A DNA stretch of 49,018 nucleotides from the IMG/VR virus record IMGVR_UViG_3300035070_003059, positions 1 through 49,018 of that record; one strand, 5' to 3'. Each line of letters begins with the position of its first letter. The first letter of the stretch is position 1. Position numbers and translations under genes: made by a program. The notes under the pieces are model-generated. The model ran no database searches. It was not told where the DNA came from and worked only from the letters and a program-made list of their open reading frames with translations. This document shows, one piece after another, positions 22,799-29,637 of this stretch. Source of the DNA: a virus.

Positions 22799-23046
22799 CA
22801 CCCACCCCTCCAAAACTGACGTGCTTTATCTAAAAACTTTTTCTTTTTATATCCATGAGCGCCAGCGTGGCACGATTCGCACAACAGCTTGAGGTTGCCG
22901 TCGTCAAAGGTTCCACCATCGCTAACCTCAACAATATGGTGAAGTTCGACGTATCCTGTATACCCGCACGATTCACAGCGATTTCCGCGCTGCTTTATAG
23001 TTCGTTTTCTAGCCAGCTGCTGTGATGCTTGGTTTCTGTTTGCCAT
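22798..23046 (-). CDS. HNH endonuclease
   Basis: An 82-residue protein. CESCGYTGYVELHHIVEV, later NLKLLCESCHAGAHG, is a compact zinc-containing HNH motif (C-x2-C, then HH, N and C-x2-C). AAAGGG lies 10 bases upstream of the ATG. It could serve in packaging or be a free-standing homing enzyme. It has its own promoter and a structured leader with a T-tract (23079-23247), unlike its operon neighbours. Its stop overlaps the initiator start (TGATG). Confidence 0.85.
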   Translation of the reverse strand: MANRNQASQQLARKRTIKQRGNRCESCGYTGYVELHHIVEVSDGGTFDDGNLKLLCESCHAGAHGYKKKKFLDKARQFWRGG

Positions 23047-23067
23047 GTCGTCGTACCCTTTGGAACC

Positions 23068-23213
23068 TTGCGAAACGCAAAAATCCCACCATTTACCTTG
23101 TGATTGTCTAGGTCACATCAGCGCGGACGCTGCCAGTAAATGGTGGGATCATTACCCACAAAGTATTTAATTGGCGGAACAAAAAATCCGCGCAATTGAT
23201 GTAACCTAGACAA
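23068..23213 (-). promoter_or_regulatory. Pseudoknot-type leader with T-tract before the HNH gene
   Basis: Read on the minus strand: X (23213-23197), Y (23149-23136), X' (23120-23104), Y' (23096-23083), then TTTTT. X/X' match 16 of 17 and the stem extends by 7 more pairs (23193-23187 with 23127-23121). Y/Y' match 14 of 14. X-Y-X'-Y' is interleaved, so the two stems form a pseudoknot or are alternatives. Y/Y' plus T5 is a terminator. A small hairpin TTGCG/CGCAA (23068-23080) follows. Confidence 0.65.
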
Positions 23214-23218
23214 GAGAC

Positions 23219-23247
23219 AGTATAAACGATCTCGCCCATTAAATCAA
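23219..23247 (-). promoter_or_regulatory. Promoter of the HNH cassette
   Basis: Minus strand: TTGATT (23247-23242), 17 bases, TATACT (23224-23219). Transcription would begin near 23212, at the very start of the structured leader, overlapping the end of the upstream methyltransferase gene. Confidence 0.6.
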
Positions 23248-23750
23248 CCCCCATCCTGTCCATAAATCGTCGTGTACATCGGGCCGCGATAGTTGCGCTG
23301 GAAATGGATAGCGCCAATGGCAAAGCCTATGGGGAAACCTAGCCTAGACCCTGGTCCGTAAATCCGCATATGGTTTATCCCTCCCCACTTGCTAACCTTT
23401 AGCATCATGCCGTAAGAGATGAACGGCTTGTCTGCTGGAAACAAAAGGCAAATATTCTTTGCGAACTGCAAGCTGTGATGTATCCATTTTGCATAACTTT
23501 TGTACGGCGGATTACCAAAAACCCAATCTACCGGCTCGGTCCACTTGAAAAAATCGCGCCCTTCTTGAATCTCGCACCATTCGGTATGCGGCGGTAGGTA
23601 CTTGAGGAAAACGCCGTCACCCTTGCACGGTTCCAGGATGCGCCCCGATGGCTTGAAAAATTCCACCATGTCACGGGCTACCCAATCGGGCGTATAAACC
23701 ACGTCGCCAGGGTCAAGCGGGATTTGTAATAGTTGCGGTTGGATGCTCAT
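23244..23750 (-). CDS. Small adenine-specific DNA methyltransferase-like protein
   Basis: A 168-residue protein. An SAM-binding motif-I-like segment (GRILEPCKGDGVFLKYL) is followed by the catalytic NPPY. This is the order of gamma-class N6-adenine enzymes, but at about 168 residues it lacks a large target-recognition domain. The start overlaps the primase stop (TGATG). It is probably a second orphan phage methylase, or a relic. Confidence 0.75.
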   Translation of the reverse strand: MSIQPQLLQIPLDPGDVVYTPDWVARDMVEFFKPSGRILEPCKGDGVFLKYLPPHTEWCEIQEGRDFFKWTEPVDWVFGNPPYKSYAKWIHHSLQFAKNICLLFPADKPFISYGMMLKVSKWGGINHMRIYGPGSRLGFPIGFAIGAIHFQRNYRGPMYTTIYGQDGG

Positions 23751-24718
23751 CAGTTCACCTTCGCTGAGTGCTGGATATACCCGTTAAACATTTGGGCATC
23801 AAACCCGTACTCAACAAACAAATCATCTGCTTTCGCTGGAAGCTGAACCAACCGCGCCCGCTCCCGTCCTACCAGCTCCACCAGCCTATCAACCGCCGCC
23901 GGTAGAATCTTGCCATCCCGCGCCTTCGTGGGCGTATAGGCGTCAGGGTCCAGACAGATGTACACCGGATCGCAATCTGCCAAGATGGTCAGCATATCCG
24001 CGCCAGGTGTTTTGCTTGGCACGGCCACAACGGAGAAACGGCCGTTGCCACTGGCCACCGTGTTGATGAACGTCACCGCCGCCTTTTTCATGCCCTCCAT
24101 GAGGAGCGCCGCGCCGTTGGGCTTTTCGTCCGGGTCTGCCAGCCATGCGCCCGCCTTTAGCCCTGCCTGAAATCTGTACTTGTCGTTTGGTGCTGGTGGG
24201 TTTGTGAGCCTGTACTGTATCGTTGTCGCTTCCCAGCCAGGCGAAAAGTAAGGGATCGTCATGCTGGGGCTTGTAAAGTCTCGCCCCTGGTATTCTGTGA
24301 ATCCGAGCTGCCAGAAGTCTTGCATACTATCAGGGATACCCGCCTGCCGCCACAATGCCCGGTGCCCTTCTTTCATTGCGTCATGATACCCGCGCCAATA
24401 CTCGTTTTTGCGTAGCTCCTGAATGTACCCGCGTAGGCGGTCATTCTCTGCCTTTAGCATGGCCTCGCGTAGGTTGCGGGCCTGCTCTATTTTTACCGGG
24501 TCTGGCCGCTGGTTGTCGTTGGCATCTGCCCACTCAAAATGTGAACATTGACGGCACCACGCGCGGGCGTTCCCTTTGGCATCGGCGGCAAATAGTCTGA
24601 ACCTATCTTCTCCGCCACAAACTACGCAGGCGCTAGACCATTCGCCGCTGCCGCGATACTTCAAATTTGGCAACGTTGCAAAGCGTGATAGTTCTTGCGG
24701 TAACGGTAAATTATTCAT
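23750..24718 (-). CDS. Primase with zinc-binding and TOPRIM domains
   Basis: A 322-residue protein. The N-terminal zinc ribbon uses Cys31, Cys34, Cys55 and Cys58. The middle has a linker helix. A TOPRIM-like C-terminal part shows ALLMEGMKKAAVTF (Glu), then YICLDPDAY (DxD) and a late KADD. It makes primers for phage DNA synthesis together with the DnaB-like helicase in the same operon. Confidence 0.8.
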   Translation of the reverse strand: MNNLPLPQELSRFATLPNLKYRGSGEWSSACVVCGGEDRFRLFAADAKGNARAWCRQCSHFEWADANDNQRPDPVKIEQARNLREAMLKAENDRLRGYIQELRKNEYWRGYHDAMKEGHRALWRQAGIPDSMQDFWQLGFTEYQGRDFTSPSMTIPYFSPGWEATTIQYRLTNPPAPNDKYRFQAGLKAGAWLADPDEKPNGAALLMEGMKKAAVTFINTVASGNGRFSVVAVPSKTPGADMLTILADCDPVYICLDPDAYTPTKARDGKILPAAVDRLVELVGRERARLVQLPAKADDLFVEYGFDAQMFNGYIQHSAKVN

Positions 24719-25076
24719 CTCTGCGGCTCCTCATGTGGCCATGCTGGCAAGTGCGATCTGTCCACCACGTGCCCATTACCCTGACGCGCCGCACGAATAT
24801 CATTAGCAGTTCACCGCACGTCTGGCAAAACTCGTGAACGATGCTAAATTCTTTGCCGTGGGCTTCATCGTGGCAACGGCGGCATAACGATTCTAAATCG
24901 CTCATGCGCTCGTGGCCGAATCTTTCATATGTTTTGTGATGTACATCTAGTGGTTTGTTTTTTGCACTACACCCCTGGCAGGTGTAGTTGTCTTTTTCAA
25001 GTCTGGCCCGGCGCTTTTTGTCCCAGGCCTCAGAGTTCATGTATTCGGTGTATTCGTCAGTGAGATGTGTCATCAT
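24711..25076 (-). CDS. HNH endonuclease with C-terminal zinc ribbon
   Basis: A 121-residue protein. The HNH core is CQGCSAKNKPLDVHHKTYER, then LESLCRRCHDEAHG. A C-terminal CQTC ... CQHG segment could bind a second zinc. AGGGGGA sits just upstream; the ATG one codon earlier (25079) is also possible. It is located before the primase. A homing or packaging-type nuclease is likely. Confidence 0.8.
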   Translation of the reverse strand: MMTHLTDEYTEYMNSEAWDKKRRARLEKDNYTCQGCSAKNKPLDVHHKTYERFGHERMSDLESLCRRCHDEAHGKEFSIVHEFCQTCGELLMIFVRRVRVMGTWWTDRTCQHGHMRSRRDE

Positions 25077-25081
25077 TCCCC

Positions 25082-25300
25082 CTAATACGGCAATCCCTGC
25101 GCCTGCTGCCGTTCCAGCAGGTTGACGGCCGTTTGCAGGCCGTCGATACGGGCGCGCGTTTCTGCCCATCTCCCCGTGCGTTTTAGGGTCGTGCTGTAGT
25201 CACCGCGATCACGTGCGCGGTGCGCTACGTCTAAATGGTGCGCGGCGATTCGTTCCGCCGTTTCAATCTTCGCCCGTAATGCTGCTATCGTTTCGTCCAT
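25082..25300 (-). CDS. Small coiled-coil protein
   Basis: A 72-residue, Ala/Arg-rich helical protein (MDETIAALRAKIETAERIAA start). Its stop lies just before the HNH gene. No function is recognised. Confidence 0.55.
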   Translation of the reverse strand: MDETIAALRAKIETAERIAAHHLDVAHRARDRGDYSTTLKRTGRWAETRARIDGLQTAVNLLERQQAQGLPY

Positions 25301-25319
25301 GTCAATTCTCCATTGGAAT

Positions 25320-25352
25320 AAAAAAAACCGCTGCTATCTACTGGCTAATAGC
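25320..25352 (-). terminator. Terminator after the HTH-nuclease gene
   Basis: Minus strand: a GCTAT / ATAGC hairpin overlapping the stop codon of the nuclease gene, five more bases, then eight T (25327-25320). The stem is short, so termination may be partial. It marks the downstream edge of the AT-rich cassette. Confidence 0.5.
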
Positions 25353-26026
25353 CAATAGGCATTATGGTATTTTAGATATTTACTAATTTCTGGGCGCTTT
25401 GTCGGATAACAAAATTGAATCTTTTGCACATGTTCTGGAATAATAATTGAAGGTATGACAAAAACATCTTTATTACCAGTAATGCAGAAGTAATAATCAC
25501 AATCTCGCCTTTTATCCACACCTATATGAAATTTCCATTGAGGGGAGATCAAGCGCCCATCAAGAGAGGGTGCAATCTTTTTTGATAAACCAGCCTTTAC
25601 ATCAACACGGTTTCCATCAACAAGTAAATCAAATGGGTGATTATAGGGCATCGCCCTAACGTCAAACCCCATAGTTTCTAAGTGAGCTATGGCCCAATTC
25701 TCCCATTTTGTTCCAACCTTTCTGCTATTGTTTGGCTTGCCATCAACCTTATATCTTTGCCCAGCCCGTATTTTGCCAACCGTTCTGATAGCTAAGTTCA
25801 ATTTATTAGCCAGCTGGCTGTTGGTAAGGAGTGGATTGCCCCGAATATAATTGTGCAAGTCCTCAGTTTTCTTGTAATTCTCTAGCCAACCAGTATTACC
25901 TATAACCTTCCAAACAGATTGTTTAGTGATACCATATTTATCACCAATCTCTTGCAGGGTTAGCCCATGTTCCCTCAGCGCTATCATGTCTCGCTTTCTT
26001 TCTTCTCTCTGTTTTTTGCTTGCCAT
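25334..26026 (-). CDS. HTH plus PD-(D/E)XK nuclease, probable free-standing homing endonuclease
   Basis: A 230-residue protein. HTH-like segments are near residues 20-45 (LTLQEIGDKYGITKQSVWKV) and 66-90 (LLTNSQLANKLNLAIRTVGK). The nuclease core has Glu109 (KWENWAIAHLETMG), Asp133 (HPFDLLVDG) and VDVK with Lys144: an E...D...D-x-K set. The gene is visibly more AT-rich than its neighbours, suggesting recent transfer. The start at 26026 avoids the longer frame that runs back into the leader hairpin. It has its own promoter and structured leader. Confidence 0.8.
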   Translation of the reverse strand: MASKKQREERKRDMIALREHGLTLQEIGDKYGITKQSVWKVIGNTGWLENYKKTEDLHNYIRGNPLLTNSQLANKLNLAIRTVGKIRAGQRYKVDGKPNNSRKVGTKWENWAIAHLETMGFDVRAMPYNHPFDLLVDGNRVDVKAGLSKKIAPSLDGRLISPQWKFHIGVDKRRDCDYYFCITGNKDVFVIPSIIIPEHVQKIQFCYPTKRPEISKYLKYHNAYWLLASR

Positions 26027-26033
26027 AAGATAC

Positions 26034-26161
26034 AAAAAAACTCCTAAACTTTGACTAAGTGGTTTGTGGCTTGAGTGGGGTATTGCGCAAATATGGCAGA
26101 TGCGCCTACATCCAACAAACCACCTAGTCAAAGGCTAGGAGCCTGATTACCGCCACTCAAG
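26034..26161 (-). promoter_or_regulatory. Pseudoknot-type leader with T7 before the HTH-nuclease gene
   Basis: Minus strand order: A (26161-26153, CTTGAGTGG), B (26141-26116), A' (26078-26070), B' (26066-26041), then seven T (26040-26034), 7 bases before the ATG. A/A' match 9 of 9; B/B' match 23 of 26. The pairs interleave, as in the HNH leader. B/B' plus T7 is a strong intrinsic terminator, so the gene is off unless the terminator is bypassed or melted. Confidence 0.7.
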
Positions 26162-26191
26162 TCTTTCATGTAGTCTATGAGGCGCTGCCAT
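26147..26191 (-). CDS. Possible 14-residue leader peptide
   Basis: A mini-frame MAAPHRLHERLEWR with GAGG just before the ATG (26191) and a stop at 26147. It covers the first repeat (A) of the leader, so ribosomes on it could affect A-A' pairing. Spacing to the ribosome site is short, so this is only a candidate. Confidence 0.25.
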   Translation of the reverse strand: MAAPHRLHERLEWR

Positions 26192-26215
26192 TCACCTCAA
26201 AAACATTGTTCCTAA

Positions 26216-26244
26216 AGTATAATGATTCTCTACCCAAATGTCAA
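26216..26244 (-). promoter_or_regulatory. Promoter of the HTH-nuclease cassette
   Basis: Minus strand: TTGACA (26244-26239), 17 bases, TATACT (26221-26216). Near-perfect sigma70 promoter just downstream of the 26272-26511 gene. Transcription would start near 26209. Confidence 0.75.
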
Positions 26245-26271
26245 AACTTTTTTTACAGCAGCGGCAGCTGC

Positions 26272-26511
26272 TTACCCAATGCTTCCGGGCCAGCGGTGGT
26301 TTTGCCGTTCGCTTGTTTCAATCATCCACTCATCGCCGCCGTAATCCGGCTCATCTTTGCTGCGTCGCACCCATATGGCATACAGCCCGCAGCCTGGGCA
26401 CTGAATCTGCTTATGACGACGGCTTTTCTGCAATGCCCACTCGTGCCATTGTAAATAGCCTGGAGGGGATGGCGTGTGCTTTGCCTCGTTGGGGCATGTG
26501 CTTTTACTCAT
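26272..26511 (-). CDS. Small zinc-binding protein
   Basis: A 79-residue protein. QCPGCGLYAIWVRR gives one C-x2-C knuckle and an N-terminal Cys/His pair may complete a zinc site. The C-terminus is acidic then polar. It is one of several small Cys-rich early proteins. Function unknown. Confidence 0.55.
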   Translation of the reverse strand: MSKSTCPNEAKHTPSPPGYLQWHEWALQKSRRHKQIQCPGCGLYAIWVRRSKDEPDYGGDEWMIETSERQNHRWPGSIG

Positions 26512-26513
26512 GT

Positions 26514-26654
26514 CTATTTCCCTTGCCGCATCAGCGCGGCGATAAATTCCAACTCGTCCGGCTCCCCCAACCCGTCATCCGCTGGCAGCGCCCCGACCTG
26601 GTAGTCGCGAGCGTATACCCGCACGTTGCCAACAATGTATTTGTCGTCGCTCAT
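26514..26654 (-). CDS. 46-residue acidic protein
   Basis: A short frame (MSDDKYIVGNVRVYARDYQV start) whose ATG overlaps the upstream stop as ATGA. It is about 25% acidic. It is probably co-translated with the 169-residue gene. No motif. Confidence 0.5.
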   Translation of the reverse strand: MSDDKYIVGNVRVYARDYQVGALPADDGLGEPDELEFIAALMRQGK

Positions 26655-27160
26655 TGCGTTGCCTCATTCTTGGCCTGATGAGCCAACTCGCATAATCGAT
26701 TAAACAGTTCTTGGTCCAGCCTTTCTCTCGCCACATCCATAAAGTAGTTAGCAAAGGCACGCTGGCGCGCCCTGGAGCGCTTGTCGGATAGCTTTCTTCT
26801 GGACAGTTCGGTTTTTACGGCCGCGAATTTGGCGTTGTACTCCGCCTGCTCTTTCAGCAGCGCCGTGAATTCTTTAGGGGGTAGGTAAATACCATTATGG
26901 GCATTTGCTTTTGCCGCCAAAACGGCCGCTCGGATTTCGCCGATAATCACCTCCAGTTCTTGCTGCAGCTCCGATAGCGCATCACGGGAAATTATCGGAT
27001 CGCTAAAAAACAATCGCAGATCCCGCGCTGGCTTTGCGGCCAACTCCGCGCCGGTGGGTAGGCTGCGCAGTTGGTGACGCTCGCGCCACCGCTCCATTCT
27101 GTCGTCTAGTTCACGCGCCCACCGGCGCGATGATTCGGAAACAAGTACAGTTACAGACAT
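26651..27160 (-). CDS. Charged helical hypothetical protein
   Basis: A 169-residue, Arg/Glu-rich, mostly helical protein (MSVTVLVSESSRRWARELDD start) with probable coiled-coil stretches. The start at 27160 lies within the end of the previous gene; the longer frame upstream is a shadow. It could be a nucleic-acid-associated early protein. Confidence 0.5.
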   Translation of the reverse strand: MSVTVLVSESSRRWARELDDRMERWRERHQLRSLPTGAELAAKPARDLRLFFSDPIISRDALSELQQELEVIIGEIRAAVLAAKANAHNGIYLPPKEFTALLKEQAEYNAKFAAVKTELSRRKLSDKRSRARQRAFANYFMDVARERLDQELFNRLCELAHQAKNEATQ

Positions 27161-27339
27161 AAAAACCTCACAACAAACTCGCCTGCACCAGCTCGCGCCA
27201 GAACAGGGCCTTTGTAATCGCGGGCGTTGTACTGCACGCCGTTGATGGTCACAGCGGAAGGGTAACGGCCGTTGACGTAGAATGAATAGCCGCCAAAGTC
27301 TTTTACAACTTGTGGAAGCTGTGGGGGTGTCGTGCTCAT
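27151..27339 (-). CDS. Small beta-type protein
   Basis: A 62-residue protein (MSTTPPQLPQVVKDFGGYSF start) with alternating strands (FYVNGRYPSAVTINGVQY). It overlaps the upstream gene by four bases. It looks like a small barrel or KTSC-like fold. Not assigned. Confidence 0.5.
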   Translation of the reverse strand: MSTTPPQLPQVVKDFGGYSFYVNGRYPSAVTINGVQYNARDYKGPVLARAGAGEFVVRFLCL

Positions 27340-27884
27340 TCGCTGTCGTCCAGTTCAAACATCATTGGCAAACGGCCGTCACCGTGCGCCCATTTTTGGT
27401 AATCGCTTAGGTGGTCTGCGCATAAATAGCTGTGATGGCTCCCACTGTCATCCATTGTCTGAACCTCCCAAAGTGCCGCGTGTTCGCAGCACCCAGGGCC
27501 GGAGCCGTCGCCTTCACAATCCACTGGTTCTCCGCTGTAAACTCGCGCCACAGTAGTTATTCGCAGCTTTCTTACCATCTCGCGCAATTGGGCATTTTCC
27601 GAGTAAAAAGCGTCCGCCTGCTTGGTCATCAGGTGGAGGTTGTACAACGCTTCCGCCAGTTCGTCGGCGAGGCTGTCACGTTCATCGCGCAGCAGATAAT
27701 ACGCTGTCGATTCGGCTTGAAGTTGTTGCTTGAGGCGGGCGTTTTCGGCGCGGAGCTTGCTATTTTCTACCAATTGCCGCGCAGCAAGCCCTGTGTTTAT
27801 GCGTGCCTCTTCTAGCGCGTCAGCCAATTGTTCTTCTAGTCCCTCAATCGTCAATGCTTGTATATCGTGTTCACTGTCCATCAC
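27336..27884 (-). CDS. Long coiled-coil protein with Cys/His-rich C-terminus
   Basis: A 182-residue protein. A coiled coil covers about residues 12-105 (leucine heptads such as LRAENARLKQQLQAES). The C-terminal 70 residues contain Cys and His (CEGDGSGPGCCEH; HHSYLCADHL) able to bind zinc. An adaptor-like early protein is likely. Confidence 0.55.
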   Translation of the reverse strand: MMDSEHDIQALTIEGLEEQLADALEEARINTGLAARQLVENSKLRAENARLKQQLQAESTAYYLLRDERDSLADELAEALYNLHLMTKQADAFYSENAQLREMVRKLRITTVARVYSGEPVDCEGDGSGPGCCEHAALWEVQTMDDSGSHHSYLCADHLSDYQKWAHGDGRLPMMFELDDSE

Positions 27885-28088
27885 TCACCATCCTTTGCCG
27901 TTAACGGCCGTGTCCGCCGGGGCGGGGGTTAGTTGCTGCTCATAATCCGCAATGATAAGGTTCTTCACGTACTCGCTCATGTTTGGTTGCTCTGCCACAA
28001 ACTCTTTAAGCACTGGCGGTAGCTTGACCATCAAAATATCCGTGCTTTTTTCTGTCGCCAATCGTTTGTAAAATTCAAGTTCGTTCAT
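27885..28088 (-). CDS. Ribbon-helix-helix-like protein
   Basis: A 67-residue protein. DILMVKLPPVLKEFVAEQ, then MSEYVKNLIIADYEQQL, matches the strand-helix-helix pattern of Arc/CopG-type regulators. It abuts the coiled-coil gene. Possibly a transcription regulator of the early region. Confidence 0.5.
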   Translation of the reverse strand: MNELEFYKRLATEKSTDILMVKLPPVLKEFVAEQPNMSEYVKNLIIADYEQQLTPAPADTAVNGKGW

Positions 28089-28185
28089 AATGGTTTTTGC
28101 CTTGTATGGGGGGTTAAACTACCTTTTGATAATAGCCGTTACAATCTGCAATCATAAACGGCACGTTTTGCCTCGGGGTCGTTGG

Positions 28186-28437
28186 TCATTTTTTCTCTGG
28201 TTTCTGCTGTAGCTTTAATTCGCTAGGGCGTACGGGAAACCAATACGAATCTTTGAATAAGTGAATAAATCTTCCATAAAAAGAATCGTCTTTTGCAAAC
28301 CCAAAGATTACAAGATTTTCAAACTTTACCCCGTATTCGTTGGTAAACGTCACAACATCACCAACCTTAAAGCCGCATTCTACTGGCGGAGTTTTTTGAC
28401 AATGATTTTCGATAAATTTTTCTATTGCTGCTTCCAT
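28186..28437 (-). CDS. Small SH3-like hypothetical protein
   Basis: An 83-residue protein. FKVGDVVTFTNEYGVKFENLVIFGF suggests a small beta barrel. The end is basic (QQKPEKK). Its stop overlaps a further 16-codon frame in the following spacer, which is too short to call. Function unknown. Confidence 0.5.
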   Translation of the reverse strand: MEAAIEKFIENHCQKTPPVECGFKVGDVVTFTNEYGVKFENLVIFGFAKDDSFYGRFIHLFKDSYWFPVRPSELKLQQKPEKK

Positions 28438-28489
28438 TAGAGGTTTCCTTTGCCGGATATTGTGACCCTTCGGCGAGGGTTAAGATTGA

Positions 28490-28651
28490 TTAATTCAGTT
28501 CTTTAATTCTGCCCGTCATTTTGCAAAGGCTAAAAACCAAATCGGCTTGTCCATGTTCGCTGTTATTGTGAAGCTTTGTTAGCAATTCAAGAGTTTCTTT
28601 GTCTGTCTGGTAAGCCTTGCCGTTTAATTCAAAAGTTTTATCTAGTTTCAT
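28490..28651 (-). CDS. 53-residue hypothetical protein
   Basis: A short gene (MKLDKTFELNGKAYQTDKET start), with GGGGAAAC upstream of the ATG at 28651 and the stop at 28490. It is the first gene after the promoter at 28697-28724. Lysine-rich and helical; no motif. Confidence 0.55.
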   Translation of the reverse strand: MKLDKTFELNGKAYQTDKETLELLTKLHNNSEHGQADLVFSLCKMTGRIKELN

Positions 28652-28696
28652 TATGTTTCCCCTTGTGTCTCTGTTTGTGCTTGCCTTATGAAGATA

Positions 28697-28724
28697 AGTT
28701 TAACAGAGTCAATACTATTGTCAA
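28697..28724 (-). promoter_or_regulatory. Early promoter
   Basis: Minus strand: TTGACA (28724-28719), 16 bases, TAAACT (28702-28697), following the terminator at 28761-28786. It contains a direct repeat TATTGAC spaced by 12 bases that could be a regulator site. It would serve the 28651 gene and the operon below it. Confidence 0.5.
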
Positions 28725-28760
28725 TACCTAATCTATAGAAAGCGGGTACTAATTCGCAAC

Positions 28761-28786
28761 AAAAAAGCCGCCTGGTTAGGGCGGCT
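28761..28786 (-). terminator. Intrinsic terminator
   Basis: Minus strand: AGCCGCC / GGCGGCT stem (28786-28780 with 28772-28766) followed by a run of six T. It closes the short operon ending at 28815. Confidence 0.8.
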
Positions 28787-28814
28787 CTATTGGCGCTGTT
28801 GGCTGGCTCAAAGG

Positions 28815-29015
28815 TCACAGAGCGGCATCCGCGCCGTGTTCTACGCCTAAATGCTCCGCCAACTTGTCTAACGCAACTAGTGCTGTGCTGTTGTCAATCT
28901 GCCAGCTCAGTTCAGTTGTGCCAGCGTTCGGGTCGTCGATGGCAATGCAGCCATGATCGGCGCTTAACGCCTCGCCGATGGTGTCAATCAATTGTTTTAG
29001 TTGTTTTTTTGTCAT
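28815..29015 (-). CDS. Hypothetical protein
   Basis: A 66-residue protein (MTKKQLKQLIDTIGEALSAD start), acidic in the middle. It overlaps the 68-residue gene by four bases and is followed by a terminator. Unknown function. Confidence 0.55.
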   Translation of the reverse strand: MTKKQLKQLIDTIGEALSADHGCIAIDDPNAGTTELSWQIDNSTALVALDKLAEHLGVEHGADAAL

Positions 29016-29218
29016 TTTAGATAATCCTCTCTAATTGGTTTGTTGATAGAAGGTTGCCCCACAAAGCCGTATGATTTTAGGTGCCACCAATAGCAGATGG
29101 GGCACTCGTAATACTCGTGATAAACGCCTGTTTGTTTCGTGCGCCGCCTTTTTGCTTTTTGCGCCTGGTTGCGCGTGTAGCGTTTTTTGCTGGCGCAGGT
29201 GGTTATAGGGTCGGTCAT
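29012..29218 (-). CDS. Small basic zinc-finger-like protein
   Basis: A 68-residue protein. Basic N-terminal helices (KRYTRNQAQKAKRRRTKQ) are followed by YYECPICYWWHL, a C-x2-C...H knuckle. Similar small proteins lie next to RusA genes in other phages. Probably binds DNA. Confidence 0.6.
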   Translation of the reverse strand: MTDPITTCASKKRYTRNQAQKAKRRRTKQTGVYHEYYECPICYWWHLKSYGFVGQPSINKPIREDYLK

Positions 29219-29625
29219 ACGGCCACCACCTCGATCTCCACCCGTGGACGCTTGTTGTCCTTGCAGCTTTCCACCCGTACGGCCGTCACGTATTGCGGGC
29301 TGTCATCTTCAATCAGCCAGCCAATAAGCGCATCCTCATACGGCTTAATGCACACGTTGGAACAATCCTGCGCATTGCCCTTGAAAAACGCTCTGACGCG
29401 AACCTCGACGGGCTGAGCGAACATCTGAACGTTTGGGTCAAGCTCCGCCCGTACCAGCATTTGCACCCGGTCCTTTTCGGCGCTGCGCTTCGACCAGTGC
29501 ATACCCGACCAGTACTTGTTCCACGAGAACGGCCGTTCCCCTTCCAGCACAATCAGCACCCGCCGGGGCGGGAGGGTCGCGGCGTAGGCGGGCCAGTCGT
29601 TGACGTTGATTGCTTTTAGTCTCAT
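29215..29625 (-). CDS. rusA: RusA-like Holliday junction resolvase
   Basis: A 136-residue protein. The RusA signature is clear: Asp87 (QDCSN), Lys94 and Asp98 (IKPYEDAL), then Asp107-Asp108 (IEDDSPQYV), preceded by a SWNKYWSGMHW-type segment. It resolves branched DNA before packaging. It overlaps the basic zinc protein by four bases. Confidence 0.85.
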   Translation of the reverse strand: MRLKAINVNDWPAYAATLPPRRVLIVLEGERPFSWNKYWSGMHWSKRSAEKDRVQMLVRAELDPNVQMFAQPVEVRVRAFFKGNAQDCSNVCIKPYEDALIGWLIEDDSPQYVTAVRVESCKDNKRPRVEIEVVAV

Positions 29626-29637
29626 GATGTCATCCTC

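Noticed and set aside
23108-23323. 71-codon minus-strand frame through the HNH leader
   Set aside because: The predicted promoter starts RNA downstream of its possible start codons and it overlaps the leader stems; not called as a gene.
26041-26141. Stem-loop with short arms that first looked like a tRNA
   Set aside because: Only about 60 bases between possible acceptor arms, no T-loop consensus and no anticodon stem; the interleaved repeats with T7 explain it better.
28137-28189. 16-codon frame overlapping the 28186 gene stop
   Set aside because: Coupled by ATGA but too short and featureless to support.
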